The notes beneath the pieces are model-generated. The model saw nothing but the letters and a program-made list of their open reading frames with translations. It made no database searches and was not told where the DNA came from. Below, one piece after another: positions 53,601 to 64,000 of a DNA stretch of 64,000 nt (positions within the stretch are counted from its first letter, which is position 1; every line of letters begins with the position of its first letter). The position numbers and the translations under genes were made by a program. The stretch spans positions 11,794,263 through 11,858,262 of the forward strand of contig CM067314.1 of the NCBI GenBank assembly GCA_034231615.1. The letters run 5' to 3'. The DNA is from Meghimatium bilineatum (Eukaryota > Mollusca > Gastropoda > Stylommatophora > Philomycidae).

Positions 53601-53863
53601 AATGGTTCTAAGCATGGGCCATATGACCCTACTTGGGACCAGAGGGACTTTCAGGGGAGAACAGAGATAAATTTTGAAGTTGGAGGGTCACATACCTGTC
53701 TGGGTGGGTTATAGAAAGGTAACATTTTAGGGATAAATATTGATAAACCCTAAAAAGTCTTGCTGATCTGCAAGGAAAGTCTGTTTTTTAGACATCAAGA
53801 GGGCCACGGGAAGAAAGTTGTCTCAAAAGAGTGCCACTGACAAAAACAGGTTGAGAACTACTG
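53600..53863. mobile_element. hAT-like MITE
   Basis: Left end CAAATGGTTCTAAGCATG, right end GGTTGAGAACTACTG; flanks ATTTAGAC and ATTTATAC differ at one base of eight. Confidence 0.65.
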
Positions 53864-53944
53864 ATTTATACAGTATAAGACAGAATTTAAAAACTGACAT
53901 AATTGAGTGTTTTGTGGTTTTGACTTTGCCTGGGCTATTCTACA

Positions 53945-54040
53945 TGTGACTTCTTTAATACATTTTCCATCTGATGTTTTCTTTAATACATTTTCCATCT
54001 GATGTTTTCTTTAATACATCTTCCATCTGATGTTATTAAG
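53945..54040 (+). repeat. short triple tandem repeat
   Basis: Three copies of TTTAATACATTTTCCATCTG plus ATGTTTTC at about a 28-30-bp step, downstream of the ARSB gene. Confidence 0.85.
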
Positions 54041-54129
54041 CTACTTTTGTCTAATGTGTGAGTATTTATGTACAGAAAACATTGTGTCTGTACACAATAA
54101 TTCATTGATCTTTTAACAACATCAAGGGG

Positions 54130-54205
54130 AGTTCTTTTTCTGCATTCATTCTCAAACTTCTGCAGATCAGAAGGATGTAGTCCAGAGAAAAAAATGTGTT
54201 GAAAA
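54130..54205 (-). mobile_element. SINE-L 3' fragment
   Basis: TGCATTCATTCTCAAACTTC and GAAGGATGTAGTCCAGAG. Confidence 0.7.
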
Positions 54206-54409
54206 CCGCCTCAACTCCAAAGAGATGGTTCCTTATTGTCTAGACAGGTAAATGCCAAAAATCTGGCCAACATGGCCATCATGATGATGTAAAATTTCTC
54301 ACTCCTGCCTCGTCAAGTTCTATGACAGACCCCCCTGTGCTAATATTTATAACCACGAACTAATTTTTATGATATTCTGTAGGGATGCGTGTTTTCCCCT
54401 TTTCTTTCT

Positions 54410-55640
54410 ATATAGATAGAATAACAAAAGAAGCTATTATTCTAAAAGAGGAAAATTGAAACATTGCAGACAACTCCGTAGATGAAAACATAAGTGAAAT
54501 CAATGAACTTCTGTTCGCCGACAATCAAAGCCTGATATATAATGATGTAGAAAACATGCAAATCCACATAGTCAACAGCTTGTGATGAGTATAACATGAA
54601 AATCAACATTCAAAAGACGGAAGTAATGAAAATAATCAAGTCACCAGCAACAATAGATATTACAATATACGATTAAGCAGTAAAACAAACAAAAGAACTC
54701 AAATATTTAGGGAGTGGTTTTTTTTTTCATGAAATGGGAAGCTAGACAGAGAAATGCAGTGACATATCAACATGCACCATTACTCCTGCATCTGAAGAGC
54801 AATATGGACATATGTTATGTTATGTTCCTCCAGGGCCATAGGCGGCGCATAGGGCAGAAACCATAGCTTTCCATCTCTGTCTTTGTGTTGCCAGTTCTTT
54901 CAATTGTTGCGTGTTGTTTAGGTTCATTGACATGCCTTCTCTATTAATGGTTATTCGTAGAGTTTCTCTAGGTCTCCCTCTTCTTCTTACTCCAGGTGGC
55001 ACCCAATATAGTGACTGCTGGGGAATTCTTAGGCTGTTCATTCTGAGAACATGGCCGATGTAAGTCTAACGCCTTTGTCTAATGAAGGAAGATATATAGG
55101 TGTGTTTGCTTTCCTCTCTTATAGTAGTGTTAGATTTAAAGTCACTCCACTTAACATTCCAGAATGGTACGATATGGACATATAGAGAGATTTAATATCT
55201 ATAATTTTCATAGTGTCAAACATGGTCTTTAGCAACAAAGACAAATCATCATATTTGAGATGAAGTGTTTAAGAAAAACAGCTATAGTCACCAAACTGGG
55301 CAGAGTAAGAAACGAGGATATCGGAGAGTAGGAATAATGCCTTGTATCGAATATATAAAACGTCAGCAGATAAAGTGGTTTGGTCTCATGAGAATGGACC
55401 CCAAGCAAATTGTCACCGAGAGCCTATAACAAATGATTAGTTGGATACAGAGCAACGGGAAGACCGAGAAAGAGATGGATAGATAACATCACCACCATCC
55501 TCATTAAACACGAACTCAGTACGACTCTGGCATCACATCTGGCCTTGAACAGAAACCTACAGCTCCCACCCTATGCTTAACGGCAAGTGGGGAAGCTATC
55601 AACCAGCATCCACCTGGAGATAGACAATATTTATAAGTTA
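54410..55640 (+). pseudogene. LINE-B, longest copy, interrupted by LINE-E
   Basis: Before the break: EINELLFADNQSLIYNDVEN (FADN in the catalytic position), YNMKINIQKTEVMKII and LKYLGSG. After it: FEMKCLRKTAIVTKLGRVRN, IKRQQIKWFGLMRMDPKQIV, then the 3' end TLCLTASGEAINQHP. Confidence 0.82.
54814..55171 (-). mobile_element. LINE-E, 5'-truncated copy with 12-bp target duplication
   Basis: ATATGGACATAT at 54802-54813 and 55172-55183. The minus strand reads VRRRGRPRETLRITINREGM and ends QRWKAMVSALCAAYGPGGT, with tail (ATAAC)n rather than the CTAA of the copy at 12474. Confidence 0.9.
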
Positions 55641-55644
55641 TAAC

Positions 55645-56495
55645 ACTGACCATGTGAACAATAGCTACCTGCGCTACTTCTATAGGTGCTAAGTGCCTGC
55701 CAATTATAATGACCACACACAAAAGCAATATACCGTATTTATTCACTCATGAGTGAAAAGTTTCTAAGGAAGGGCTGTCTGTCACACCACTGAACATAAA
55801 AAAGGCTGGTATATCGACTCCTCCCCTTTCTCACTGTTACAAACAGACGGTCATTTGACGGTTGTGCCTGTGCGCAGTGTGTACTGAACTTTTTCTCTCC
55901 GCGAGCATGATTGTGGTATAGGAAAAACTCGGCAGTAGAGTTGGACCCGGGCTGGGATCACCAGTAACTAGAAGCTTGCCTTGAGCTAACAATACTTTAG
56001 TTTCGATTTCCTTTAAACGTTTTCTGGTTCTCTTTGCACATGATGCTGCCCTCTAGCGCTGTGCTCCCCTCTCAGTGTACTCATTATGTTATCCTTATGG
56101 TGACTGACGCAACGAGTCTTAATATTTCTTATAACATCTTCCCGCTTCGTAACGTCTGCATTGGCCGCCCCTCAAATGCTTCCACCGTACTGACTAGCTT
56201 CACTGTGTGTCAACGCTGCTACTGCATGTGTTGGCACAGAGGTGCTGGAGTCTGTTTGCCTGTCTGTTTGCAATCAATTTTCTTTCCATCTGTTACATCC
56301 AAATTCAAGGACACGATCCCCAAATGTTTTAGCCAGAATCAGCACGAGCAGCTGTATTTATATTTCCAGGGTGCACCACGAAGAGTTACTTTTGGGATCT
56401 TGGTTGTCTGCTAACCCTGGGTCCGCCGAGAGCAATGCGGTACCATTTGCACCCCATACTGTGAGTAAAAATAGCACATAGATACTTATGTGTGT
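55645..56495. other. unassigned; somewhat GC-richer than surroundings
   Basis: A 126-codon open frame (56034-56414) shows no family motif. I see no splice-linked gene. Confidence 0.4.
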
Positions 56496-56498
56496 ATG

Positions 56499-56815
56499 TC
56501 TAGATGTCCGTGCATAAAGTAGACGTGTGCTGGGTTCCCAAATAAATATTGCTTACAGGGTATGAGACACTAGATGTCAGTGGATAGAGTAGACGTATGA
56601 TGGGTCCCCCAGTGGCGTAGCGAGAGGGGGCGGAGGTGTGGACCGCCCTTGGCGGCATCATCGGGAGGGCGGCAAATTTATTTTCGTCCAGGATTTCACA
56701 ATCACTGCCACATTTTTGTAATGTCACAAGGGCGGAAAATTATGATTCCGCCCCGAGCACCATTGACGCACGCTACGCCACTGGGGTCCCCTAGTAAATA
56801 TTGCTTGCAGGATTG
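56499..56815 (+). repeat. two ~70-bp tandem copies, the second split by a MITE
   Basis: TCTAGATGTCCGTGCATAAA ... AAATATTGCTTACAGGGTATGAGACA is followed by CTAGATGTCAGTGGATAGAG ... TAAATATTGCTTGCAGGATTG once 56610-56783 is removed. Confidence 0.8.
56610..56783. mobile_element. 174-bp hAT-type MITE
   Basis: GGGTCCCC at 56602-56609 and 56784-56791 (8-bp duplication). Perfect ends CAGTGGCGTAGCG and CGCTACGCCACTG, a terminus I recall from animal hAT MITEs. Confidence 0.92.
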
Positions 56816-57139
56816 TGACAGTTATGCCTTGTCTCACGTATTCAGAAAAATGATAGAAATGGGAGAGAGAAGAAAGTGTCTATTATCTAGGAAATATCCG
56901 AAGAACGCACAATCAACAACAGTTTGTTACAGTAGGTTTATAGCTTGTACTCTTAGGCGACTGGTGAATTGACGATCTGGACATGTTTGGGAATGTCTCA
57001 AAAGTTGTGATGCTGGATCTTAATCAAGTATCAATATTACGGGCATTAACATCGCTACAAAGTTGTAAGTCTATCACGCCATTACGTTCACTATCTTGCC
57101 ATACGCTTGTGAGACCTAGAAATGTACAGCAGACACCCC

Positions 57140-57590
57140 AAAGCGTTATATCATTTTCACACATGCTGCATTCGCAAACTTTTCAAGATAAAGTACCAGA
57201 TACTCCTCACTATAGACAACATCCCAAACATTTATACAATGCTGGAGAAAGCCCAATGAAGATGGGCTGGACATGAGCATGCCTGACAAACGCGTCCCAA
57301 AACAAATGATATGTAGGAAGCTCCTCAAGGAAAAACGACTGACATGTGGACAGAAGAAGAACGCTTCAAAGACTCTTTCAAAGTGTATATAAAGATATAA
57401 AGAGATTTAACATCGATGTCACATCATACATATGTCTTCAGCACAGAATCGTCCAGCGTCGCGCGGCAACGCCAGCAAAAGTGCTTGCATCGCCGCAATG
57501 CATCAAATCTCAGTGACACGGAGAAAACGTGATGCCAAAAAAAAACTGAACAACACATAGACCTACACAGACGCACATTTCTGATCATAT
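57140..57590 (+). pseudogene. LINE-P C-terminal fragment
   Basis: Across frames: FHTCCIRKLFKIKYQ, IPNIYTMLEKAQ, RWAGH, MPDKRVPKQM, GQKK-like and FKDSFKVYIK blocks, the end of an RNase H-less LINE polyprotein. A small LINE-M piece (LQGTVEDW) follows near 57820. Confidence 0.7.
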
Positions 57591-57599
57591 TTGGCTGGT

Positions 57600-58204
57600 G
57601 ATTCGAAGCCAGGATTAGTCTTTTCAGTCATATTCGAAAACACTAGAGAGATATGTAACAATACGTTTGAAACTGTTGGCCTCATCGCCTGCGGTAGACC
57701 GCTATTATAATCAATATAACATGCCAAGGGGGAGATAATAACGCTGCTTACATATTCCAGGACGACATCATTCTTCTCCATTTTGCAAGTTCACGACCCA
57801 CCTATAGTCTAAAAGTATTTTGCAGGGAACAGTCGAGGATTGGAGGAGAAGAGTCGGTGTAAGAAAATTTTGAATTTATATCATCAGGGAATGATCTGTG
57901 CATGATTTTCATGTGTGCGTGTGTTCGTCCATCATAAATGATGATGACCATTTTTACATCCACTTTTGAAAATTCATTTTGAATTATGTCCATGCCTCAT
58001 AGTTCGTAGATGGCTAATGAGCATTATTCGAGCTGTAAATGTCCTTTGACAGTTCGGCCATGAAATGACCACTGTAGACGGAATTTAGTATATCGGTGAC
58101 TTTCTAGCTGCTCTCCGCTGTATTTCAGCTGCTGCATTTGTCATCTTTTCACAAATTGATGTGCTCTTTTTAAAAAAAAAAATGACTTGCACTGGGAATT
58201 TTTA
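57600..58204. other. mostly unassigned
   Basis: Contains the LINE-M scrap near 57820-57850 and otherwise no recognised feature. Confidence 0.4.
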
Positions 58205-58275
58205 TTAAAGTGACGAGGAGTTGTGCAAAGCGTCGACCTCACTCTCTTGTCGGACCTCATTTGAAACCAGTTGCA

Positions 58276-58467
58276 AGACCGACCAGTGCAGGATTTACGT
58301 ATAAGCTACACAAGCTATAGCTTAGGTCCCCCCCCCCCCGAAAAATTACATTTTAAGCCTCTAGGTATCCGCAAATCATTTTTATCACTGACATAGAATC
58401 TGCACTTATAAAGGGCCTCATATCTCAAATAGCTTAGGGCCTTACCAAGTCTAAATCCGGCCCTGGG
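58276..58467. mobile_element. hAT-type MITE, second copy
   Basis: Same element as 14149-14308 (TATAAGCTACACAAGCTATA, TCTCAAATAGCTTAGGGCC, TAAATCCGGCCCTG) with a C run at 58328-58339. GCAAGAC occurs on both sides, inside a SINE-J fragment (58205-58490). Confidence 0.82.
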
Positions 58468-58499
58468 CAAGACGAATCGAGACGACTGGAAATGAAGTT

Positions 58500-58615
58500 T
58501 GATGCAGTGGATTTCTGTGGATTGATGCAGTGTGGTGTGGAGAGCTTTTTTGTGCTGATGTCTCCAATGTTGCACCTCTACAACCTTGGCAGGTTATGGG
58601 TATTATTAGGGTTAT
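58500..58615 (+). mobile_element. LINE-M 3' end
   Basis: DVSNVAPLQP then stop and GGTTATGGGTATTATTAGG, matching the end SNVVPLRP of the copy at 36085-36410. It lies about 300 bp before the IFT54 start. Confidence 0.7.
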
Positions 58616-58685
58616 TATCTTTTCGGATTAATAATTTAACAATTAACATTAAATAACGAATTGTTTTACACACGCATGTATGTCG

Positions 58686-58760
58686 AATGCGTAACCTAGC
58701 GACATGATGCCATTTAACAAGTTGTTGACAAAATATTCTTTCATACGCATGCGCAAATTT
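58686..58760 (+). promoter_or_regulatory. candidate IFT54 promoter with X-box-like and NRF1-like motifs
   Basis: At 58691-58703 GTAACC-T-AGCGAC matches the RFX X-box pattern (GTNRCC, short spacer, RGYAAC) at 11 of 12 specified positions, about 215 bp before the ATG. At 58744-58755 CGCATGCGC matches the core of the NRF1 site. RFX factors commonly drive intraflagellar transport genes, which makes the match plausible. No TATA box is clear. Confidence 0.35.
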
Positions 58761-58915
58761 GCACTTCGGGAACGAATTCCAGTAGAAGTTCCGTTCAGCG
58801 AAATTCGGTGATTTTAGTTGATCTAGTATCTATGTAATTATGGTATCCTGAAGAAAATTATATCAGAACTTGTTGTAATTTTTGTTACGTTATAGTTGGC
58901 CACAATTCCAACATA

Positions 58916-59038
58916 ATGGATCCAAAGGTTGCTAAGAAAACTCAAGACACGCTGGGAAAGATCATTAAAAAACCACCGTTAACAGATAAACTGCTAGGGA
59001 AACCTCCGTTTCGATTTCTTCACGATATTATGACCTCA
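58916..59038 (+). CDS. TRAF3IP1: IFT54 exon 1
   Basis: Forty-one codons from ATG, ending in phase 0 at a consensus donor. PPLTDKLL and [10 protein letters not shown] are near-identical to the IFT54 N-terminus in other animals, where this segment begins the CH-like domain. Confidence 0.9.
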
Positions 59039-62000
59039 GTAAGTGTTAGACCCACACAGGCAGTCTCTATTGCAGTGTTTGCACGTACCTAGCAATTGTT
59101 TACAAAGTACAAGTACAACATAGTAATTTAACGTTTCAACAAAAAAGTGTGAAAGAGCAAATGCTTAAGTTAAGGATAAAATTAATGTGGCATTGTGATT
59201 GTCAACATTTGAGTCACTTGGTATCATTTGTATTTTTCATCTATCATAATCATATGTAATATGGTTTAATTGATATCACCTATATTATTACTGTTTCAAT
59301 TGGTCATTTAAGACATTAAGTATTAATAGGTAAAGCTTGGAACATGGTAATGACGTTTTTCCAATTACTGGAAGCGCACAGAAATCAACATTTTAACCAA
59401 AAGGACTTCATCATGACTAAATCATCATCAAGTGACATATTCTTTCCAGAACATAGTCTTTCCTATGGATCTCTTGAATTCTCCGCGGTCTCCGCAAGTT
59501 GCCCTCCATCTTCCAGTGACATGCGCAGGGATTCTTAAATGTCTTTTGTCCAACGGCGTCTTGGTCAGCCTTTGCCCCTGTTGCCTTCTATCATCCCCTC
59601 CATTAACACTCTCTCCATGCCGTCGTGTCTCTTAATATGACCGAAAAAAAGCTAGCTTTTTCCTTAATATAGTATGACTAAATGCACAACAAAAAACGAT
59701 GGACAAAAATGGCACAATTGACGTTAACATGGCAGAGCTAAATGTGGAGATAATCTGGAGGTTATTAAATTATACTATTATCTGGCAGATATTAATCTGT
59801 ATTTACGTTACTCACGAAGCATATTCAATTAAATGTTGCAGTACAAATATGTTATAAACATTGGATGTTTTTTTTGTTGCATACAATTGCATTTGTCAGC
59901 AATACTGGCAACACTGCATTCTGGGAAGCGACTGTCCACTTTCTTCATAAAATGGTTAAGTAGCTGAATATTCCAATAGCTTGCTTGCTACACACATATT
60001 CTCACACATAAATCTGCATAGTGAGAAATCTTGATGGGGGTTTTTAGGCATTTTTCATTGTACAATTACCAAACACAGTTTACTGTTACTATATTGCATC
60101 TCTATATGATTTCAGATCATCAAAACTACTGGATTCATGCAAGGCTTATTTAATGAAACAGAAATGAATTCAGAGAATGTCAAGGTATATTAAGATTTGC
60201 TATTATTTAGTTTAGTGCAGATAATCAGTCAGTCAGCTAACAGACAATCCTCACTATACATCAAATCATTAGACCATAAGTCACAGAGTCCACTAACAGA
60301 CAATCCTCACTGTACATCAAATCATTAGACCATAAGTCAAAGAGTCCACTAACAGACAATCCTCACTATACATCAAATCATTAGACCATAAGTCACAGAG
60401 TCCACTAACAGACAATCCTCACTGTACATCAAATCATTAGACCATAAGTCAAAGAGTCCACTAACAGACAATCCTCACTGTACATCAAATCATTAGACCA
60501 TAAGTCAAAGAGTCCACTAACAGACAATCCTCACTATACATCAAATCATTAGACCATAAGTCAAAGAGTCCACTAACAGACAATCCTCACTGTACATCAA
60601 ATCATTAGACCATAAGTCAAAGAGTCCACTAACAGACAATCCTCACTGTACATCAAATCATTAGACCATAAGTCAAAGAGTCAACAGACAATCCTCACTG
60701 TACATCAAATCATTAGACCATAAGTCAAAGAGTCAACAGACAATCCTCACTATACATCAAATCATTAGACCATAAGTCACAGAGTCCACTAACAGACAAT
60801 CCTCACTGTACATCAAATCATTAGACCATAAGTCAAAGAGTCCACTAACAGACAATCCTCACTGTACATCAAATCATTAGACCATAAGTCAAAGAGTCCA
60901 CTAACAGACAATCCTCACTATACATCAAATCATTAGACCATAAGTCAAAGAGTCCACTAACAGACAATCCTCACTGTACATCAAATCATTAGACCATAAG
61001 TCAAAGAGTCCACTAACAGACAATCCTCACTATACATCAAATCATTAGACCATAAGTCAAAGAGTCCACTAACAGACAATCCTCACTGTACATCAAATCA
61101 TTAGACCATAAGTCAAAGAGTCCACTAACAGACAATCCTCACTGTACATCAAATCATTAGACCATAAGTCAAAGAGTCAACAGACAATCCTCACTGTACA
61201 TCAAATCATTAGACCATAAGTCAAAGAGTCAACAGACAATCCTCACTGTACATCAAATCATCAGACCATGAGTCAACAGACAATCCTCACTGTACATCAA
61301 ATCATCAGACCATGAGTCAAAGAGTCAACAGACAATCCTCACTGTACATCAAATCATCAGACCATAAGTCAAAGAGTCCACTAACAGACAATCCTCACTG
61401 TACATCAAATCATTAGGCCATAAGTCAAAGAGTCAACAGACAATCCTCACTGTACATCAAATCATTAGACCATAAGTCAAAGAGTCAACAGACAATCCTC
61501 ACTGTACATCAAATCATCAGACCATGAGTCAACAGACAATCCTCACTGTACATCAAATCATCAGACCATGAGTCAAAGAGTCAACAGACAATCCTCACTG
61601 TACATCAAATCATTAGACCATAAGTCAAAGAGTCAACAGACAATCCTCACTGTACATCAAATCATCAGACCATGAGTCAACAGACAATCCTCACTGTACA
61701 TCAAATCATCAGACCATAAGTCAAAGAGTCAACAGACAATCCTCACTGTACATCAAATCATCAGACCATAAGTCAAAGAGTCAACAGACAATCCTCACTG
61801 TACATCAAATCATTAGACCATAAGTCAAAGAGTCAACAGACAATCCTCACTGTACATCAAATCATCAGACCATAAGTCAAAGAGTCAACAGACAATCCTC
61901 ACTGTACATCAAATCATTAGACCATAAGTCACAGAGTCCACTAACAGACAATCCTCACTGTACATCAAATCATTAGACCATAAGTCAAAGAGTCAACAGA

Positions 62001-64000
62001 CAATCCTCACTGTACATCAAATCATTAGACCATAAGTCAAAGAGTCAACAGACAATCCTCACTGTACATCAAATCATCAGACCATGAGTCAACAGACAAT
62101 CCTCACTGTACATCAAATCATCAGACCATGAGTCAAAGAGTCAACAGACAATCCTCACTGTACATCAAATCATTAGACCATAAGTCAAAGAGTCAACAGA
62201 CAATCCTCACTGTACATCAAATCATCAGACCATAAGTCAAAGAGTCAACAGACAATCCTCACTGTACATCAAATCATTAGACCATAAGTCACAGAGTCCA
62301 CTAACAGACAATCCTCACTGTACATCAAATCATTAGACCATAAGTCAAAGAGTCAACAGACAATCCTCACTGTACATCAAATCATTAGACCATAAGTCAA
62401 AGAGTCAACAGACAATCCTCACTGTACATCAAATCATCAGACCATGAGTCAACAGACAATCCTCACTGTACATCAAATCATCAGACCATGAGTCAAAGAG
62501 TCAACAGACAATCCTCACTGTACATCAAATCATTAGACCATAAGTCAAAGAGTCAACAGACAATCCTCACTGTACATCAAATCATCAGACCATGAGTCAA
62601 CAGACAATCCTCACTGTACATCAAATCATCAGACCATAAGTCAAAGAGTCAACAGACAATCCTCACTGTACATCAAATCATCAGACCATAAGTCAAAGAG
62701 TCAACAGACAATCCTCACTGTACATCAAATCATTAGACCATAAGTCAAAGAGTCAACAGACAATCCTCACTGTACATCAAATCATCAGACCATAAGTCAA
62801 AGAGTCAACAGACAATCCACACTGTACATCAAATCATCAGACCATAAGTCAAAGAGTCAACAGACAATCCTCACTGTACATCAAATCATCAGACCATAAG
62901 TCAAAGAGTCAACAGACAATCCTCACTGTACATCAAATCATCAGACAATAAGTCAAAGAGTCAACAGACAATCCTCACTGTACATCAAATCATTAGACCA
63001 TAAGTCAAATAGTCAACAGACAATCCTCACTGTACATCAAATCATCAGACCATAAGTCAAAGAGTCAAAAGACAATCCTCACTGTACATCATATCATCAG
63101 ACCATGAGTCAACACAATCCTCACTACATCAAATCATCAGACCATAAGTCAAAGAGTCAACAGACAATCCTCACTGTACATCAAATCATCAGACCATAAG
63201 TCAAAGAGTCAACAGACAAGTATTCTCCTAGTATTCTCTTTCTACTTAGTATCTTATTCAGTCACACCTATCTTCACGTGATATTCATACAGCCTGACAG
63301 CAACTGGGCGCAGATGGAACAACTACATCCATTATGAGAATTGAAATCGAGGCTGCAACTGCCGCCCTCAAATAGATTTCTAGGACCTCAATCACCAAAG
63401 CAGTCATTGTATCGGACTCCCAGTCCTTGCTGCGAAAAATCAAAAATGGCAGATATCAATATGAGTTGACGGCATCTATGGCTACATCCAACTTCCATGA
63501 AGTCACATTGATCTACTGCCCAGGACTCGCTGATGTTTGCGGTAATGGGAGAGCAGACAGACTAGCATCTGAGGCACCAATAGACAGGATGCTAACAATG
63601 GATAAGGGGGAATGTACTGAAACTGCTGGATGCAGACACCTTTGTTTGATGAAACATCGAGGCTGAGATTTGAATAATTTGGCATTAAATGTGGTAGTAG
63701 TAGAACAGGATGCTTGAAGGGAAGAGTGAGAAGAATATTTTGCCTTCAGGCCACAGGATCCATCAGTATATTTACCCTTTGTCATCTACTTGGAGTAACA
63801 GAGTACCAATGTGTCTGCACTGAGTGCAATGATATCTATCCATAACCAATCATGCAGCCTATTCAAAATTGCAAATCACTGATCCTGTCTCTGTGAGAGC
63901 ATTCAGAATCACTCATCATACTGTCTCTGTCTTGTCTGATTCCCATGCCAGCAAGTCTGTGTCTGCATGTACATTTCCTCAAACAGCATTATATTCTTAC
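58916..64000 (+). CDS. TRAF3IP1: IFT54/TRAF3IP1, 5' part only (exons 58916-59038 and 60116-60184)
   Basis: Seen: exon 1 encodes 41 residues starting [19 protein letters not shown] and including [19 protein letters not shown], ending at TCA|GTAAGT. Exon 2 has acceptor ATTTCAG, encodes [23 protein letters not shown], and has donor GTATAT. Both are phase 0. Family knowledge: this is the N-terminal calponin-homology-like domain of IFT54 (TRAF3IP1/MIP-T3), an IFT-B subunit that binds tubulin and works in cilium assembly. The remaining ~500 or more residues lie beyond the window. Intron 2 holds a 3-kb minisatellite and a LINE fragment. I am confident of the family; the start codon is chosen by the family's N-terminus. 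Confidence 0.88.
59420..59650 (-). pseudogene. LINE-C 3' end in IFT54 intron 1
   Basis: The minus strand reads [28 protein letters not shown] and [14 protein letters not shown], ending [11 protein letters not shown]. Confidence 0.82.
59651..60115. other. unassigned IFT54 intron 1 sequence
   Basis: AT-rich, nothing recognised. Confidence 0.5.
60116..60184 (+). CDS. TRAF3IP1: IFT54 exon 2
   Basis: Twenty-three codons between ATTTCAG and [18 protein letters not shown]...EM.S.NVK continues the CH-like domain of IFT54 without a gap. The minisatellite of intron 2 starts about 50 bp after the donor. Confidence 0.88.
60233..63218 (+). repeat. 3-kb minisatellite in IFT54 intron 2 (56/52/44-bp units)
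   Basis: Roughly 57 copies built on ACAGACAATCCTCACTGTAC plus ATCAAATCATTAGACC. Three length forms: 56 bp (with GTCCACTAACAG), 52 bp (GTCAACAG) and 44 bp (AAAGAGTC missing, ATGAGTCAACAG). The 56-bp form dominates the left third, the shorter forms the rest. Bases 61771-62233 recur exactly at +360, and most of 61621-61900 recurs at +920, showing recent block duplication. Confidence 0.95.
63290..63900 (+). pseudogene. RNase H LINE C-terminal fragment in IFT54 intron 2
   Basis: [18 protein letters not shown] (RNase H Asp), [20 protein letters not shown] then LASEAP (H of the usual PGH is lost: PGL), and after a break [13 protein letters not shown]. Degenerate. Confidence 0.82.

Noticed and set aside
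56034-56414. 126-codon frame as a host gene
   Set aside because: No recognisable domain, no splice partners and no conserved neighbour evidence.
60233-63218. CRISPR-like array
   Set aside because: Units are contiguous with no unique spacers, in an animal intron; it is a minisatellite.

Overview
This is a window of animal nuclear DNA: AT-rich, with genes split by introns and packed with retrotransposons, miniature DNA transposons (MITEs) and minisatellites. Two host genes can be read, both on the + strand. The repeats point to an invertebrate, most likely a lophotrochozoan such as a mollusc: RNase H-bearing and RNase H-less LINEs with short-motif tails, a Penelope-like element with a GIY-YIG domain, mariner and Tc1 relics, and several SINEs sharing a central 'GCGACTAAGG'-type motif that I recall from molluscan SINEs. 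That placement is an inference.

Host gene 1 is an arylsulfatase B-like lysosomal sulfatase, 22524-50297. I assembled nine coding exons whose splice phases all agree; they join into a 1722-nt reading frame (573 residues) with every sulfatase active-site residue present. Its 26 kb of intron is almost all repeats. Host gene 2 is the 5' end of IFT54/TRAF3IP1, an intraflagellar-transport and microtubule-binding protein, from 58916. Two coding exons are present and the gene runs off the window. Intron 2 carries a 3-kb minisatellite.

Layout: 1-22.4 kb is transposon fragments only. Several insertions nest inside one another and are dated by intact target-site duplications (TSDs): 998-1756, 5869-7509, 12463-13073, 14141-14316 and 16836-17261. 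22.5-50.3 kb is the sulfatase gene. 50.3-58.6 kb is again transposon debris, starting with a 1.2-kb LINE fragment. 58.69-58.9 kb is the presumed IFT54 promoter region, and 58.9-64 kb is IFT54.

The most striking feature is at 25053-25340. The 3' splice site of sulfatase exon 2 and its first 15 coding bases have been tandemly amplified into 11 upstream copies. All are a multiple of three long and lack stops, so any of the 11 upstream AGs would give an in-frame protein with added 8-9-residue repeats. Other arrays also press against splice sites (exon 1 donor, exon 8 acceptor, IFT54 exon 2 donor).

Letters given to repeat families (LINE-B, SINE-L and so on) are labels for this window only, not database names. 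Family assignments rest on reading translated motifs by eye.
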